Under the pieces are notes generated by a model. It ran no database searches. It was not told the origin of the DNA and saw only the letters and a program-made list of their open reading frames with translations. The translations under genes were made by a program, and so were the position numbers. Of a stretch of 43,098 bases of DNA, positions 16,560 to 27,572 are shown one piece after another. Origin of the DNA: Marinobacter persicus (lineage in GTDB: Bacteria; Pseudomonadota; Gammaproteobacteria; Pseudomonadales; Oleiphilaceae). Where the stretch lies: contig NZ_PTIV01000029.1 of assembly GCF_002934325.1 (NCBI RefSeq), positions 1 through 43,098 on the forward strand. Reading direction: 5' to 3'. The first letter of the stretch is position 1. Every line of letters begins with the position of its first letter.

Positions 16560-17675
16560 ATGAAAATTGGCGTACTAGGCGCAGGCCAACTCGGCCGCAT
16601 GCTGGCCCTGGCCGGCTATCCACTGGCCAAAGATTTCGTATTCTACGACATGTCCGGCAAGCCCAGCGCCGGCATTGGCGAGACCATTGTCGACCCCGAA
16701 GGCACCCAGCTCGACGACTTCCTCAACAAAGTTGACCGGGTCACCTACGAATTCGAACACCTACCCGTGGAAGTGGCCGAGAAGCTCGCCGAGCACAAAC
16801 CGGTACACCCCTGCCCTCGCGCCCTGGAGGTCTGCCAGAACCGTGAGGCCGAGAAAACCCTGTTTGGCCGCCTTGGCATCCCCACCCCACAGTGGCAGGT
16901 TGCCGACAGCGCCGAGAGCCTGAAATCAGCCGCCGAGGAACTGGGCTGCCCGGTGGTAGCCAAATCCATCACTGAAGGCTACGACGGCAAGGGCCAGGCC
17001 GTGCTCAAAAGCCCGGAAGAGGCCGAACAGGCCTGGGCCTCCATTGGCCACCCGCGGGTAATCGTCGAAAAATTCGTCAATTTTACCCGGGAAGTCTCCA
17101 TTATCGCGGTGCGTGCGGAAGACGGCGAACTGGCCTTCTACCCCATGGCGGAGAACACCCACCACGAAGGCATCCTGCGCTACTCCATTGCCCCGGCACC
17201 ACAACTGCAACCACACGTGCAGGCCGACGCCGAGGATTACATCAAATCACTGCTGAACGAACTGAACTACGTCGGCGTACTGACCCTCGAACTGTTCGAA
17301 ACCCCGGAAGGCCTGATGGCCAACGAAATGGCACCGCGCGTCCATAACTCCGGGCACTGGACCATCGAAGGCGCCATGACCAGCCAGTTCGAAAATCACA
17401 TTCGCGCCGTCAGCGGCCATCCACTGGGTAACGTCGCGGCTCGCGGTGTCAGTTGCATGATCAACATCATCGGCGAACACGGTGACATTGAACGAATCCT
17501 GGAACTGCCCTACGCTCATGTTCATCTGTACAACAAGGGCGAACGCCCGGGCCGGAAGCTGGGCCACGTGAACATCCTCGCGGACAGCTACGAAGAACTG
17601 GTGTGGCGAGTGAAAAACTGCGCCCAGTTTCTGCCCGGTTGCCCGGAGTTTGAAAGCTCCTTAACAGGAAAATGA
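16560..17675 (+). CDS. purK: PurK, N5-carboxyaminoimidazole ribonucleotide synthase
   Basis: A 371-residue ATP-grasp enzyme that joins bicarbonate to AIR using ATP, feeding PurE. The N-terminal pre-ATP-grasp Rossmann unit is GVLGAGQLGRMLA (4-16). The ATP-grasp core includes VVAKSITEGYDGKGQ and EKFVNFTREVSIIAVR. The metal-binding end is EMAPRVHNSGHWTIEG. Length is normal. It follows purE and the inverted-repeat element; an AGGAGA ribosome site stands before the ATG. The element could attenuate or stabilise the upstream message relative to this gene. Confidence 0.96.
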   Translation: MKIGVLGAGQLGRMLALAGYPLAKDFVFYDMSGKPSAGIGETIVDPEGTQLDDFLNKVDRVTYEFEHLPVEVAEKLAEHKPVHPCPRALEVCQNREAEKTLFGRLGIPTPQWQVADSAESLKSAAEELGCPVVAKSITEGYDGKGQAVLKSPEEAEQAWASIGHPRVIVEKFVNFTREVSIIAVRAEDGELAFYPMAENTHHEGILRYSIAPAPQLQPHVQADAEDYIKSLLNELNYVGVLTLELFETPEGLMANEMAPRVHNSGHWTIEGAMTSQFENHIRAVSGHPLGNVAARGVSCMINIIGEHGDIERILELPYAHVHLYNKGERPGRKLGHVNILADSYEELVWRVKNCAQFLPGCPEFESSLTGK

Positions 17676-17685
17676 AAACAAGGGG

Positions 17686-17713
17686 TTGATTTAACTCAAA
17701 CCAACCCTATATT
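17686..17713 (+). promoter_or_regulatory. Sigma-70 promoter of sodB
   Basis: TTGATT (17686-17691), a 16-base spacer and TATATT (17708-17713) lie about 48 bases before the sodB ATG. No Fur box was evident. Confidence 0.75.
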
Positions 17714-17760
17714 CCTGAGACGTACATTCACGAAAACAGAGAGACAGGGAGAACGACCTC

Positions 17761-18339
17761 ATGGCATTTGAACTTCCCGCATTGCCGTACGAAAAGAACG
17801 CACTGGAACCGCACATCTCCCAGGAAACCCTGGAGTACCATTACGGCAAGCATCACAACACCTACGTGACCAAGCTGAACGGTCTGATTGAAGGTACCGA
17901 CAACGCCAACAAATCTCTGGAAGAGATTATCAAGAGCGCCAGCGGCCCGCTGTTCAACAACGCCGCTCAGGTCTGGAACCACACCTTCTACTGGCACTGC
18001 CTGGCTCCGAATGGCGGTGGTGAGCCGACTGGTCCCGCCAAGGAAGCCATCGAAAAGGCCTTCGGCTCTTTCGAAGACTTCAAGAAAGAGTTCAACGACA
18101 AGGCCGCCAACAACTTTGGTTCTGGCTGGACCTGGCTGGTCAAGAAGGCGGACGGCAGCGTTGCCATCGTCAACACCAGCAACGCGGAAACTCCGCTGAC
18201 AGGCGAAGACAAGCCGGTTCTGACTGTTGATGTGTGGGAGCACGCCTACTACATCGATTACCGGAACAGCCGTCCGAACTATCTGGAAGCGTTCTGGAAT
18301 CTGGTCAACTGGGATTTCGTGAACGAAAACCTGGCCTGA
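17761..18339 (+). CDS. sodB: SodB, iron superoxide dismutase
   Basis: A 192-residue Fe-type superoxide dismutase, cytoplasmic, converting superoxide to oxygen and peroxide. The metal ligands His27, His74, Asp157 and His161 are present (motifs HYGKHHNTY, NHTFYWHC, DVWEHAYYID). Gln70 in AAQVWNH and the AGxxSA-free signature favour iron over manganese. The length is that of E. coli SodB. Its own promoter and a strong terminator isolate it. The same neighbour order, sodB then bifA, occurs in Pseudomonas aeruginosa. Confidence 0.97.
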   Translation: MAFELPALPYEKNALEPHISQETLEYHYGKHHNTYVTKLNGLIEGTDNANKSLEEIIKSASGPLFNNAAQVWNHTFYWHCLAPNGGGEPTGPAKEAIEKAFGSFEDFKKEFNDKAANNFGSGWTWLVKKADGSVAIVNTSNAETPLTGEDKPVLTVDVWEHAYYIDYRNSRPNYLEAFWNLVNWDFVNENLA

Positions 18340-18378
18340 TCAGCAGCCATTGGCTGACAGCAGCTTCGACTGCTACCC

Positions 18379-18414
18379 AAACACCCGTCGGGCCCCGCCC
18401 GGCGGGTGTTTTTT
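18379..18414 (+). terminator. Intrinsic terminator of sodB
   Basis: Stem arms ACACCCGTCGGG and CCCGGCGGGTGT pair with a single G-U wobble and are followed by a run of six Ts. It lies about 40 bases after the sodB stop. Confidence 0.9.
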
Positions 18415-18559
18415 ATCGCAAAAAAGAAAAATTCGACCAAACTCCATGAAGTTGCAAAAAAACTCGTCCATACTCTGCAACTTGTTAACGTGATAATCTC
18501 AAATCTCTCAAATATCACCACGACACCAACATTCAGTGTGAGTCATTAAGAACGGCGGA

Positions 18560-20620
18560 ATGCATAAACATTTTGAAGTGCAACATCGACTCGGCTACCG
18601 CATTCTCCGCTGGATAATGCTGATCGCCCTGCTCGGTGGCATACTCGCCAGTACCGCCCAGGTGGTCATTGACGCCAGAAGAGCTTCCAGTGAACTGGAG
18701 CATCAGGCACACCAAACCGTCACCATGGTCAGGGACGCCGCCACTCAGGCAGTGTTCAGTATCGATAAGGTGCTCGCCCGACAGGTTGTGGACGGTCTGT
18801 TTGCCCTGGATGCGATTCACCGAGTACAAATTACCCACCCGGACGGGCAAGAGCTGGCCAGCCGGCAACGCCCGCTCCAGGATGCCGCCTTCCGCCCGGT
18901 AACCGACCCGATTTTTGGCACCATCCGCCGATATCATGAGCCCCTGGAACTGACCACACGCCCCGGCGAGCTCTACGGCTACCTGGATATCTATTACGAT
19001 ACAGCCCCCTACGCCGAGCTATGGTTAAACCGGGCAGTGGTCACCTTTGCGTCTGGCATTGCCCTGGCCCTGATTCTCGGCACGGTGCTGTATTTTGTCT
19101 TCTATCTGCTGCTCACACGCCCACTACTCCGCATTGTCACCTCGGTTAAAAAAGTCGATCCAGATAAGCCCGATGACCGCTTGATTTCCATCCCCAAAGG
19201 CCACCGGGCCGATGAGCTGGGGCTGTGGGTGAATGCCACCAACAACCTGCTGATCTCCATTGCCGACAGCCACCAGAAACACCAGGAAGCCGAAAACCGG
19301 GCGTCGCAACTCACGCGCTTCGATCAGCTCACCAACCTGCCCAGCCGCGACACCTTCATGGACAACCTGAAGGAAATGATCAGCGAGGCAAGCCCGCAGT
19401 CTGTCTCCATGGCACTCATGGTCTGTGGCATCGACGACTTCAAATCGATCAACGAACAGTGTGGGTTCCGTACCGGCGACACCATCCTGCAAACCGTGGC
19501 TAGCCGTTTGACGGCGAATCTGTCCTCCGAACGATTCATGCTGGCCCGCCTGGGCAGTGACCAGTTCGTGATCGTGGAAAAACGCCTGCGCGATGGCTTC
19601 CAGGCCGCTGAAACGGCTGAAAAGGTGCTGGCAAGCTTCTCCACGCCCATCAACTCCGGCAATCACCGGGTATCCATGACGGCCACCATTGGCATTGCCC
19701 TCTACCCGTCAGATGCCAAGGACGGTGAGCGCCTGCTACAAAGTGCAGAGCAGACCATGGCCCTGGCCAAGCAGGTCGGTCATAACCACTTCCAGTTCTT
19801 TGTGGCCAGCATTGACCACGACATCCGTGAACGGAAACAGCTTGAGAAAGAGCTGGCTTTGGCGCTGCCCAACCACGAACTGTTCGTGGTGTACCAACCG
19901 CAGGTGAATCTCGCCAATAGTCGCGTGGTGGGTGCCGAAGCCCTCTTGCGCTGGCAGCACCCGGAAAAAGGGCTCATCCCGCCGGACCGCTTCATCCCCA
20001 TTGCCGAAGCCAATGGCACCATTGTTGAGATTGGCCAATGGGTGCTGGATCAGGCCTGCTGGCAGGCCGCCCAGTGGAGCCGTGAGGGCTCGCCCATACG
20101 CATTGCCGTGAACCTGTCAGCGGTCCAGTTGCGCCAGGAATCGATCGTCAACGACATTCTGGAAACGCTGAAACGCCATAAGCTCTCCGCCAGCCAGCTC
20201 GAACTGGAGGTCACGGAAACCAGCTTCATGACCAACATCAAGGACGCGGTCGATAAGCTACACAAGCTGAACCGTGCCGGTATTCGCATCGCGGTGGATG
20301 ATTTCGGCACCGGCTACTCCTCCCTGACATACCTCAAGCAGATGCCCGTGCAGTATCTGAAAATCGACAAACAGTTCATTAGCGACCTGCTGAACAACGA
20401 AGACGACACCCGAATCGCCAACACCATCATTGACCTGGGCAAGAGTCTGAACCTGACCGTTATCGCCGAAGGTGTTGAAACGGAAGAACAGGAGGTCTAC
20501 CTGAACGAGCGGGGCTGCCAGATTGGGCAGGGCTACTATTACAGCAAACCCGTCATTGCCAGGGAATTCGAGAGGTTCGTCAAAGCCTTCCACGCTGAAA
20601 CCGTGGATAATCACAGCTAA
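18560..20620 (+). CDS. bifA: BifA-type c-di-GMP phosphodiesterase (degenerate GGDEF plus EAL)
   Basis: A 686-residue inner membrane protein. It has two membrane helices (about 15-35 and 160-185) around a periplasmic sensor region, a HAMP-like linker, GGDEF (about 250-410) and EAL (about 425-675) domains. The cyclase signature is degenerate: GSDQF at 332-336 replaces GGDEF. The EAL domain looks active, with Glu460-Ala-Leu, the VDDFGTGYSS metal loop, KIDKQFI and AEGVET. Pseudomonas BifA (687 residues, GGDQF, next to sodB) matches in size, degeneracy and synteny. It lowers c-di-GMP and so promotes swarming and dispersal. FleQ in this window is a receptor for the same messenger. Confidence 0.88.
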   Translation: MHKHFEVQHRLGYRILRWIMLIALLGGILASTAQVVIDARRASSELEHQAHQTVTMVRDAATQAVFSIDKVLARQVVDGLFALDAIHRVQITHPDGQELASRQRPLQDAAFRPVTDPIFGTIRRYHEPLELTTRPGELYGYLDIYYDTAPYAELWLNRAVVTFASGIALALILGTVLYFVFYLLLTRPLLRIVTSVKKVDPDKPDDRLISIPKGHRADELGLWVNATNNLLISIADSHQKHQEAENRASQLTRFDQLTNLPSRDTFMDNLKEMISEASPQSVSMALMVCGIDDFKSINEQCGFRTGDTILQTVASRLTANLSSERFMLARLGSDQFVIVEKRLRDGFQAAETAEKVLASFSTPINSGNHRVSMTATIGIALYPSDAKDGERLLQSAEQTMALAKQVGHNHFQFFVASIDHDIRERKQLEKELALALPNHELFVVYQPQVNLANSRVVGAEALLRWQHPEKGLIPPDRFIPIAEANGTIVEIGQWVLDQACWQAAQWSREGSPIRIAVNLSAVQLRQESIVNDILETLKRHKLSASQLELEVTETSFMTNIKDAVDKLHKLNRAGIRIAVDDFGTGYSSLTYLKQMPVQYLKIDKQFISDLLNNEDDTRIANTIIDLGKSLNLTVIAEGVETEEQEVYLNERGCQIGQGYYYSKPVIAREFERFVKAFHAETVDNHS

Positions 20621-20643
20621 AAACCAACCACCGGGGAATCAAC

Positions 20644-21231
20644 ATGGAAACCACAGTCATCGGCCTTGCAGTTATTGCCGTTGTCGTTATCTACCTCGTC
20701 GTCATCTACAACCGTCTGGTCTCGCTACGAAACCAGTTCAAGAACGGCTTTGCGCAGATTGATGTGCAGTTGCAGCGCCGCCATGACCTGATTCCCAACC
20801 TGGTGGAATCGGCCAAGGCGTATCTGGAACATGAAAAGTCCACCCTCACCCAGGTCATGGAAGCCAGAAACAACGCCGTCAGCGCCCAAAAAGACGCGGC
20901 CAAGGATCCCGGCGATGGCAACAAAATGCAGCGCCTGGGTAGTGCCGAGAACATGCTGACCAAAGCCCTCGCCAACTTCAACGCAGTGGTCGAAGACTAC
21001 CCGGAGCTGAAGGCGGACCAAACCATTCAGGATCTCATGGAAGAGCTCTCCAGCACCGAGAACCGGGTGTCCTTTGCTCGCCAGGCCTATAATGACGGCG
21101 TGATGCACTACAACATCTTCCGCGAGAAATTCCCCAACAACATCATTGCCGGCATGTTCGCGTTCAAAGACCGGGCGCAACTGCAGTTGGAAACCCCGGA
21201 AGCCCGTCAGGCCCCGAAAGTCAGTTTCTGA
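20644..21231 (+). CDS. LemA family protein
   Basis: A 195-residue protein with one N-terminal membrane helix (about 4-22) and a helical body. Family hallmarks include the RLVSLRNQFKNGFAQIDVQL start, RRHDLIPNLVE, AENMLTKALANFNAVVEDYPELKA and the YNDGVMHYNIFREKFPNNIIA end. It is thought to be exposed outside the cytoplasm. Its function is unclear; it commonly pairs with a membrane M48 or TPM-domain protein, as here, where a peptidase starts eleven bases downstream. The gene follows bifA after 23 bases, so all three may share a transcript. Confidence 0.93.
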   Translation: METTVIGLAVIAVVVIYLVVIYNRLVSLRNQFKNGFAQIDVQLQRRHDLIPNLVESAKAYLEHEKSTLTQVMEARNNAVSAQKDAAKDPGDGNKMQRLGSAENMLTKALANFNAVVEDYPELKADQTIQDLMEELSSTENRVSFARQAYNDGVMHYNIFREKFPNNIIAGMFAFKDRAQLQLETPEARQAPKVSF

Positions 21232-21242
21232 AGGCCTGATCC

Positions 21243-23237
21243 ATGGCAAATCCAGGCTTTTTTGAGCGCCAGGCCCATGCCCGGCGCAACACCGGTGTGC
21301 TCACCGCCCTATTTACCACCGCAGTCACACTGATCACTCTGGCGGTGTGCCTGCTGGGCTACTTCATTACCCGGGGCGAAGACTCCTACCTGCCGTTCCA
21401 CCACTGGTTATTGTCCAATCATGGCCTGATTACCGCCGGCAGCGTGGTTGGCCTGATCGGCATTGGCTCAATGATCCGGTGGGCCGACCTGGCCGGCGGT
21501 GGCTCCCGGGTCGCAAAAATGGTGGGCGCGCGTCTTATAGAGCCAGACACGCGGGATTCCGACGAACGCCAACTGCGTAACATTGTTGAGGAAATGGCCA
21601 TCGCCAGCGGCGTCCCGGTTCCTGACCTGTACGTTATGGAGCAGGAGCCAGGCATTAACGCCTTTGTCGCCGGTTACAGCAGCGGCGAAGCGATCATGGT
21701 GGTGACCCACGGCGCCCTTTTACAACTGAACCGGGACGAACTGCAGGGCGTGGTCGCCCACGAGTTCAGCCATATTCTCAATGGCGACATGCGCATTAAC
21801 GTCAGGCTGATCGCCCTGCTCGCCGGCATCCTGATGATCGGTCAGATCGGCCAGTTCCTGCTGCGGGCGGGCTTCTACAGCTCGGGCAGCCGACGCTTTC
21901 GCTCCAGTAGCCGGGACAGCCGTGGTCAGGCTGCCATGGGGCTCATTGGCCTGGCCTTGTTAATCATCGGGTATGTTGGTGTCTTTTTCGGCCGTTTGAT
22001 ACAGGCAGCGGTCTCCCGCCAGCGGGAGATGCTGGCCGACGCCTCGTCGGTCCAGTTTACCCGCAACCCCGAAGGCATAGGCGGCGCACTCTTCAAGATC
22101 GGCATGAAAGGCGGCTACCTGGATTCCACAAGCCACGCCAGCGACATGAACCATATGTGCTTCGGCGAATCCGCGCGCATGAAGTTTACCTCAATGCTCG
22201 CCTCACACCCGCCCATTGAGGAACGTATCAACGCCATTCAGCCGGGCCTGGTGGCGCGCCTTCGCAGCCGCCTGCGCGATACCGAGCCCTCGGCAAACCT
22301 GCGCCAGGACCTGGCCGGCGAAGCCAGCACCCGGGTAAGTGATCTGGTCAGCCAGGTTACCAGTCCGATTGCCAGCGCCAGCCGGTTGTCTCCGGTGGCC
22401 GCCAGGGCGCCTCAAGAGCCAACAGCCGACCGAGGCGCCCCTACCCTGTCGCGCCGGGTAGGCACGGTATCAAGGCAAAGCGAAGCTTTCGCCATACAAT
22501 GGCTGAGCCAGCTACCGGCCACGTTCCGGACTCTTCTGTACACCCGCACCGGGGCCATCCAGCTGTGCTATGCCCTGCTGGTGTACCATCTCCCCAAAAC
22601 CTCACAGACTGACAACCTGGCCCTGCTGCCCGACCACCCTTCCCTGGCTCCCCGCCAGGAGCTGGCCCAAAAGCTGATCGAGGGGCTGCAAAGCCTGGGT
22701 GACGGCGTGCGTTTCCCGGTCCTGGAACTGGCCATGCCAGCCCTGCGCAAGCTGGACCCGGAAGAACGTCGCCAACTGATCGCCAATGTGCGCAAGCTGG
22801 CTGCGGCGGACCAGCGCATCAGCCTGTTCGAGTTGTCGTTGATCAGTTTCCTGGAAAGACACCTGGGAGACGATGCAGAGCGGGCCGTGCCAGTGCAGTA
22901 CCGAAAGTACAAGCCCGTGGTTACGGATCTGGAGCGCCTGCTGGGTCTGTTTGCCCGTGCTGGCACGGAGTCCCGGGAGCAAGCGGAAAAACTCTTTCAT
23001 GAGGCCATGGCGGGCTTTAGCGTTCGAGCCGAAAAGGCTGAAGTGCCGGCCAGTGTTTCCCTGAAGGAATTGCACCAGGCCCTGGCTCGATTAAATCGGC
23101 TGTCACCCCTATTGAAGCCAGCGGTGATCGACGCCTGCGCCCACTGCGTGACCCATGATGGCCAAGTGGCCGTCAAGGAATATGAGTTGATGCGCCTGGT
23201 GGCGGACCAACTGGACAGCCCCATGCCGCCGCTGTGA
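21243..23237 (+). CDS. M48-family membrane metallopeptidase with long C-terminal extension
   Basis: A 664-residue HtpX-like zinc peptidase. Hydrophobic segments lie at about 22-45, 60-77, 190-215 and 228-255. The zinc site HEFSH is near residue 174 and the third ligand is probably in SRQREMLADA (about 260). Canonical HtpX is about 290 residues. Here some 340 further residues follow the peptidase: a polar Ser/Arg-rich linker, then a helical region about 400-664 that includes ALRKLDPEERRQLIANVRKLAA. It is the downstream partner of lemA. It probably acts in inner membrane quality control, with the extra domain perhaps choosing substrates. Confidence 0.88.
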   Translation: MANPGFFERQAHARRNTGVLTALFTTAVTLITLAVCLLGYFITRGEDSYLPFHHWLLSNHGLITAGSVVGLIGIGSMIRWADLAGGGSRVAKMVGARLIEPDTRDSDERQLRNIVEEMAIASGVPVPDLYVMEQEPGINAFVAGYSSGEAIMVVTHGALLQLNRDELQGVVAHEFSHILNGDMRINVRLIALLAGILMIGQIGQFLLRAGFYSSGSRRFRSSSRDSRGQAAMGLIGLALLIIGYVGVFFGRLIQAAVSRQREMLADASSVQFTRNPEGIGGALFKIGMKGGYLDSTSHASDMNHMCFGESARMKFTSMLASHPPIEERINAIQPGLVARLRSRLRDTEPSANLRQDLAGEASTRVSDLVSQVTSPIASASRLSPVAARAPQEPTADRGAPTLSRRVGTVSRQSEAFAIQWLSQLPATFRTLLYTRTGAIQLCYALLVYHLPKTSQTDNLALLPDHPSLAPRQELAQKLIEGLQSLGDGVRFPVLELAMPALRKLDPEERRQLIANVRKLAAADQRISLFELSLISFLERHLGDDAERAVPVQYRKYKPVVTDLERLLGLFARAGTESREQAEKLFHEAMAGFSVRAEKAEVPASVSLKELHQALARLNRLSPLLKPAVIDACAHCVTHDGQVAVKEYELMRLVADQLDSPMPPL

Positions 23238-23258
23238 CCACTCGTGGCGGCAGCGGCG

Positions 23259-25196
23259 TCAGTCGCGCCGCCCTTCAAACAACATATCAACGGTGGGCTG
23301 GTCATCCTTGTCCGGCAGGCCCAGCTTTTCCCGAACTTCCAGGCTGACGTCCCACAGACGGTTGAACTTCTCACTGGTGGCCGCGCTGGCCTCTTCCTTG
23401 CCCAGCATGATGGTCGGGCGCAGGAACACCAGCAGGTTCCGTTTCACCCGGGTTTCTGATTCCGAGGAGAACAGGCGACCGAGTACCGGAATGTCCCCTA
23501 GCAGCGGCACCTTACTCTTATTGATCTGAAGATCATCACGGATCAAACCGCCCAGCACCACGGTTTCCCCATCATCCGCCAGCACCGTCGTCTTGATCTC
23601 ACGCTTGTTGGTGATCAGATCCGAGGCACCGGCCACATTGGTCGTGGCGATGTCTTCGGTGGTCTGCTCCACCACCAGCCGCACCAGGCCATCGGCGCTG
23701 ATGGTGGGGGTAACCTTGAGGGAAAGGCCGACGTCCCGGCGTTCGATCGTGGTAAAGGGGTTGGTGGTGCCATCGCCGTTTACGATGGTTTCACCAGTCC
23801 GGAAGGGAACGTTCTGGCCGACGATGATTTCGGATTCCTGGTTATCCAGTGTGATAATGCTGGGCGTTGACAACAGGTTGGCGGCGGCGGAGGACGACAG
23901 CGCCTGGATCAGCACCCCCCAGGTCAGACCGTTCTCATCCCGGTTGCCTCCGCCAGCGGTAAGCCCTCCTCCAAGCTGTGGTAGCGTGTCGCCCACCAAG
24001 GCGCTGATGACGGAGTTCAGGCCCAGCATACCGGGCCCGGTGGCCAGGTTCGTTCCCACGATCGGTCCCGCATCGGATGACTCATCCAAAGCCCCGACCT
24101 GGACCCCAAGCTGGTCTCCCAGTTCATCGCTGATCTCGACAATCGCGGCTTCAATCATCACCTGGGCACGGCGAACATCCAGCTGGGCCACGATGGCCTC
24201 TGCCTCCTGCATCAATGAAGGATCCCCCCGCAACACCAGGGCATTAAGTCCCTCGTCGGCAAAAACCGCAAAACTGTTGCCGGGCTGACCCTCGGAGGCC
24301 CCGGAACCATTTTCTTTCAATAACTCGCCCATGACGCCCTTGAGAATCTCGGTCAGGTTTACCGCGTCGGCGTGTTTCAGCCGAACTACCTTGGTGGTTC
24401 CGCCCGTCGCGGTGGGCTGATCCAACTTTTGAATCAAGCCGCGCATCTTCTTGCGAAAGTTTTCGTCACCCCGGAGAATCAGCCGGTTACTGCGCTCATC
24501 CGCCGTTACGCTGTACTTGCCCGTGGCAGTATTTCCACCGCCACTACCCAGCTCTCCCGGCGCCAGCTCCTGCAGCAGGGTAACCATGTCTCCCACCCAG
24601 GCTTCCTCAAGCTGAATGACATCGACTTCGTACTTCGGCGGCGAATCCAGTTCCCGGACGATCTGTTCGATACGCTCGATATTGGCTCGATGGTCGCTAA
24701 TGATCAGGGCGTTGGTCCGGGGAACACCCGCGAGGTGACCATACTCGGCCACCAGGGGCCGCAACACCGGCACCAGTTCCTGCGACAACGCGTACTCCAC
24801 GTTGATCACACGGGTGATCAGTTGCTCCGAGGGTATGGGTTCGACGTTGGTTTGGGGCTTGCCCGACTGCTTGCCATCCACTTCCTGAAGGATCTTGGTG
24901 ACCTCTGCCCCGGGAATGGCAACGTAACCATGGACATTAAGCACGGAAAGGAACAGTTCGTAGATTTCATCCTTTGTCATGGGTGTGCTGGAAAGCACTG
25001 TCACCTGGCCGGTGACGCGAGGGTCCACCACAAAGCTGCGACCGGTTATATCGGCCACCTGGGTAATAAACGCCCGGATGTCCGCCTGCCGGAGGTTAAT
25101 CTGCCAGGTTTCCTCCTGGGCCTGGGCCGACGACATCAACAACAAAAACAGGGCGCAAAGGACAGTGCGGGTGAACCAGCGTTGATGTTTTTTCAT
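23259..25196 (-). CDS. gspD: GspD, type II secretion secretin (no adjacent gsp genes)
   Basis: A 645-residue outer membrane secretin. The signal peptide (1-26, ending SSAQA) is followed by the N0 domain (WQINLRQADIRAFITQVADITGRSFVVDP), N1-N3 repeats (about 125-330) and the secretin core (about 340-600) with SNRLILRGD, the VPLLGDIPVLGRLF signature and the conserved QNVPFRTG. A short tail may bind a pilotin. It forms the channel for folded proteins of the type II system. The gene stands alone: groEL is upstream with its terminator, and the convergent M48 gene ends 21 bases away. No gspC or gspE is nearby. The type IV pilus secretin PilQ is less likely given the domain order and motifs. Confidence 0.9.
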   Translation of the reverse strand: MKKHQRWFTRTVLCALFLLLMSSAQAQEETWQINLRQADIRAFITQVADITGRSFVVDPRVTGQVTVLSSTPMTKDEIYELFLSVLNVHGYVAIPGAEVTKILQEVDGKQSGKPQTNVEPIPSEQLITRVINVEYALSQELVPVLRPLVAEYGHLAGVPRTNALIISDHRANIERIEQIVRELDSPPKYEVDVIQLEEAWVGDMVTLLQELAPGELGSGGGNTATGKYSVTADERSNRLILRGDENFRKKMRGLIQKLDQPTATGGTTKVVRLKHADAVNLTEILKGVMGELLKENGSGASEGQPGNSFAVFADEGLNALVLRGDPSLMQEAEAIVAQLDVRRAQVMIEAAIVEISDELGDQLGVQVGALDESSDAGPIVGTNLATGPGMLGLNSVISALVGDTLPQLGGGLTAGGGNRDENGLTWGVLIQALSSSAAANLLSTPSIITLDNQESEIIVGQNVPFRTGETIVNGDGTTNPFTTIERRDVGLSLKVTPTISADGLVRLVVEQTTEDIATTNVAGASDLITNKREIKTTVLADDGETVVLGGLIRDDLQINKSKVPLLGDIPVLGRLFSSESETRVKRNLLVFLRPTIMLGKEEASAATSEKFNRLWDVSLEVREKLGLPDKDDQPTVDMLFEGRRD

Positions 25197-25275
25197 CTGG
25201 CAAAGAGTCCCTGAAACCGGAGCATTGCTTCCCGAACTATAGCACCGGTCCTCTGCCCTCGCCGCCGGGCCGCCA

Positions 25276-25312
25276 ATAAAAAACCCCGCACCGGCGAGCC
25301 GATACGGGGTTT
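25276..25312 (-). terminator. Intrinsic terminator of groESL
   Basis: On the minus strand an AAACCCCG/CGGGGTTT outer stem (25281-25288 with 25305-25312) and a CGGC/GCCG inner stem are followed by six Ts. It separates groEL from gspD. Confidence 0.88.
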
Positions 25313-25365
25313 CAAGGTGTCAGGCTGGAGCCGGAACTAGCCGACTCCAGAGAGACTGGCCGGCA

Positions 25366-27036
<1,671 letters not shown>

Positions 27037-27092
27037 TTAAACCGAAGTTGTTTGATCGGATTAATGAGCGTTGGTACCTGTCGCGTTCGCGA

Positions 27093-27380
27093 TCACTCAA
27101 GCACGCCGTAGATTTCGTTCTCGCTCATGATGAGCAGCTCTTCACCGTCAACCTTCACGGTGTTACCGGCAAACTGGCCGAAGACCACGGTGTCACCCAC
27201 CTTGACCGCCAGTGCACGAGTTTCGCCATTGTCGAGAATACGGCCGTTACCCACAGCGATAACTTCACCCTGGGAAGGCTTCTCTTTGGCATTACCCGGC
27301 AGCACGATGCCACCCGCAGTTTTCTCTTCTTCTTCCTTACGGCGTACGACAACACGATCGTGTAGCGGACGAATTTTCAT
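27093..27380 (-). CDS. groES: GroES, co-chaperonin 10
   Basis: A 95-residue GroEL cap. The [19 protein letters not shown] start, the mobile loop [21 protein letters not shown] (about 20-40, with the hydrophobic IVL tripeptide) and the DTVVFGQF strand are typical. First gene of the operon, under the sigma-32 promoter at 27524-27552, with an apparent 5' leader of about 135 bases. Confidence 0.98.
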   Translation of the reverse strand: MKIRPLHDRVVVRRKEEEEKTAGGIVLPGNAKEKPSQGEVIAVGNGRILDNGETRALAVKVGDTVVFGQFAGNTVKVDGEELLIMSENEIYGVLE

Positions 27381-27523
27381 TGCTCTGTTTCTCCAGTAGT
27401 CAGATTAATGTGGCAATGACAATTGCATGTTAAAACGCCGGACCGGGACAGGCCCGACAATGTGCCAGGGCCTCAAGCAGCTGATAGCCAGTGCTTTTCA
27501 GCCCGTAGCGAACTCGTGCAGGA

Positions 27524-27552
27524 TAAATGGGGTTGGGGTAACGGTTTTCAAC
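27524..27552 (-). promoter_or_regulatory. Sigma-32 (RpoH) heat-shock promoter of groESL
   Basis: The minus strand has GTTGAA (27547-27552), a 14-base spacer and CCCCATTTA (27524-27532). The -10 box is an exact match to the sigma-32 consensus and the -35 core TTGAA also matches. It lies just after the fxsA stop and about 145 bases before groES. Confidence 0.88.
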
Positions 27553-27572
27553 ACCTGCCCTGAAAAATTTTT

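Noticed and set aside
27440..27480. CTTGAG as an alternative heat-shock -35 closer to groES
   Set aside because: No CCCCAT-like -10 at proper spacing, while the site at 27524-27552 matches both boxes.
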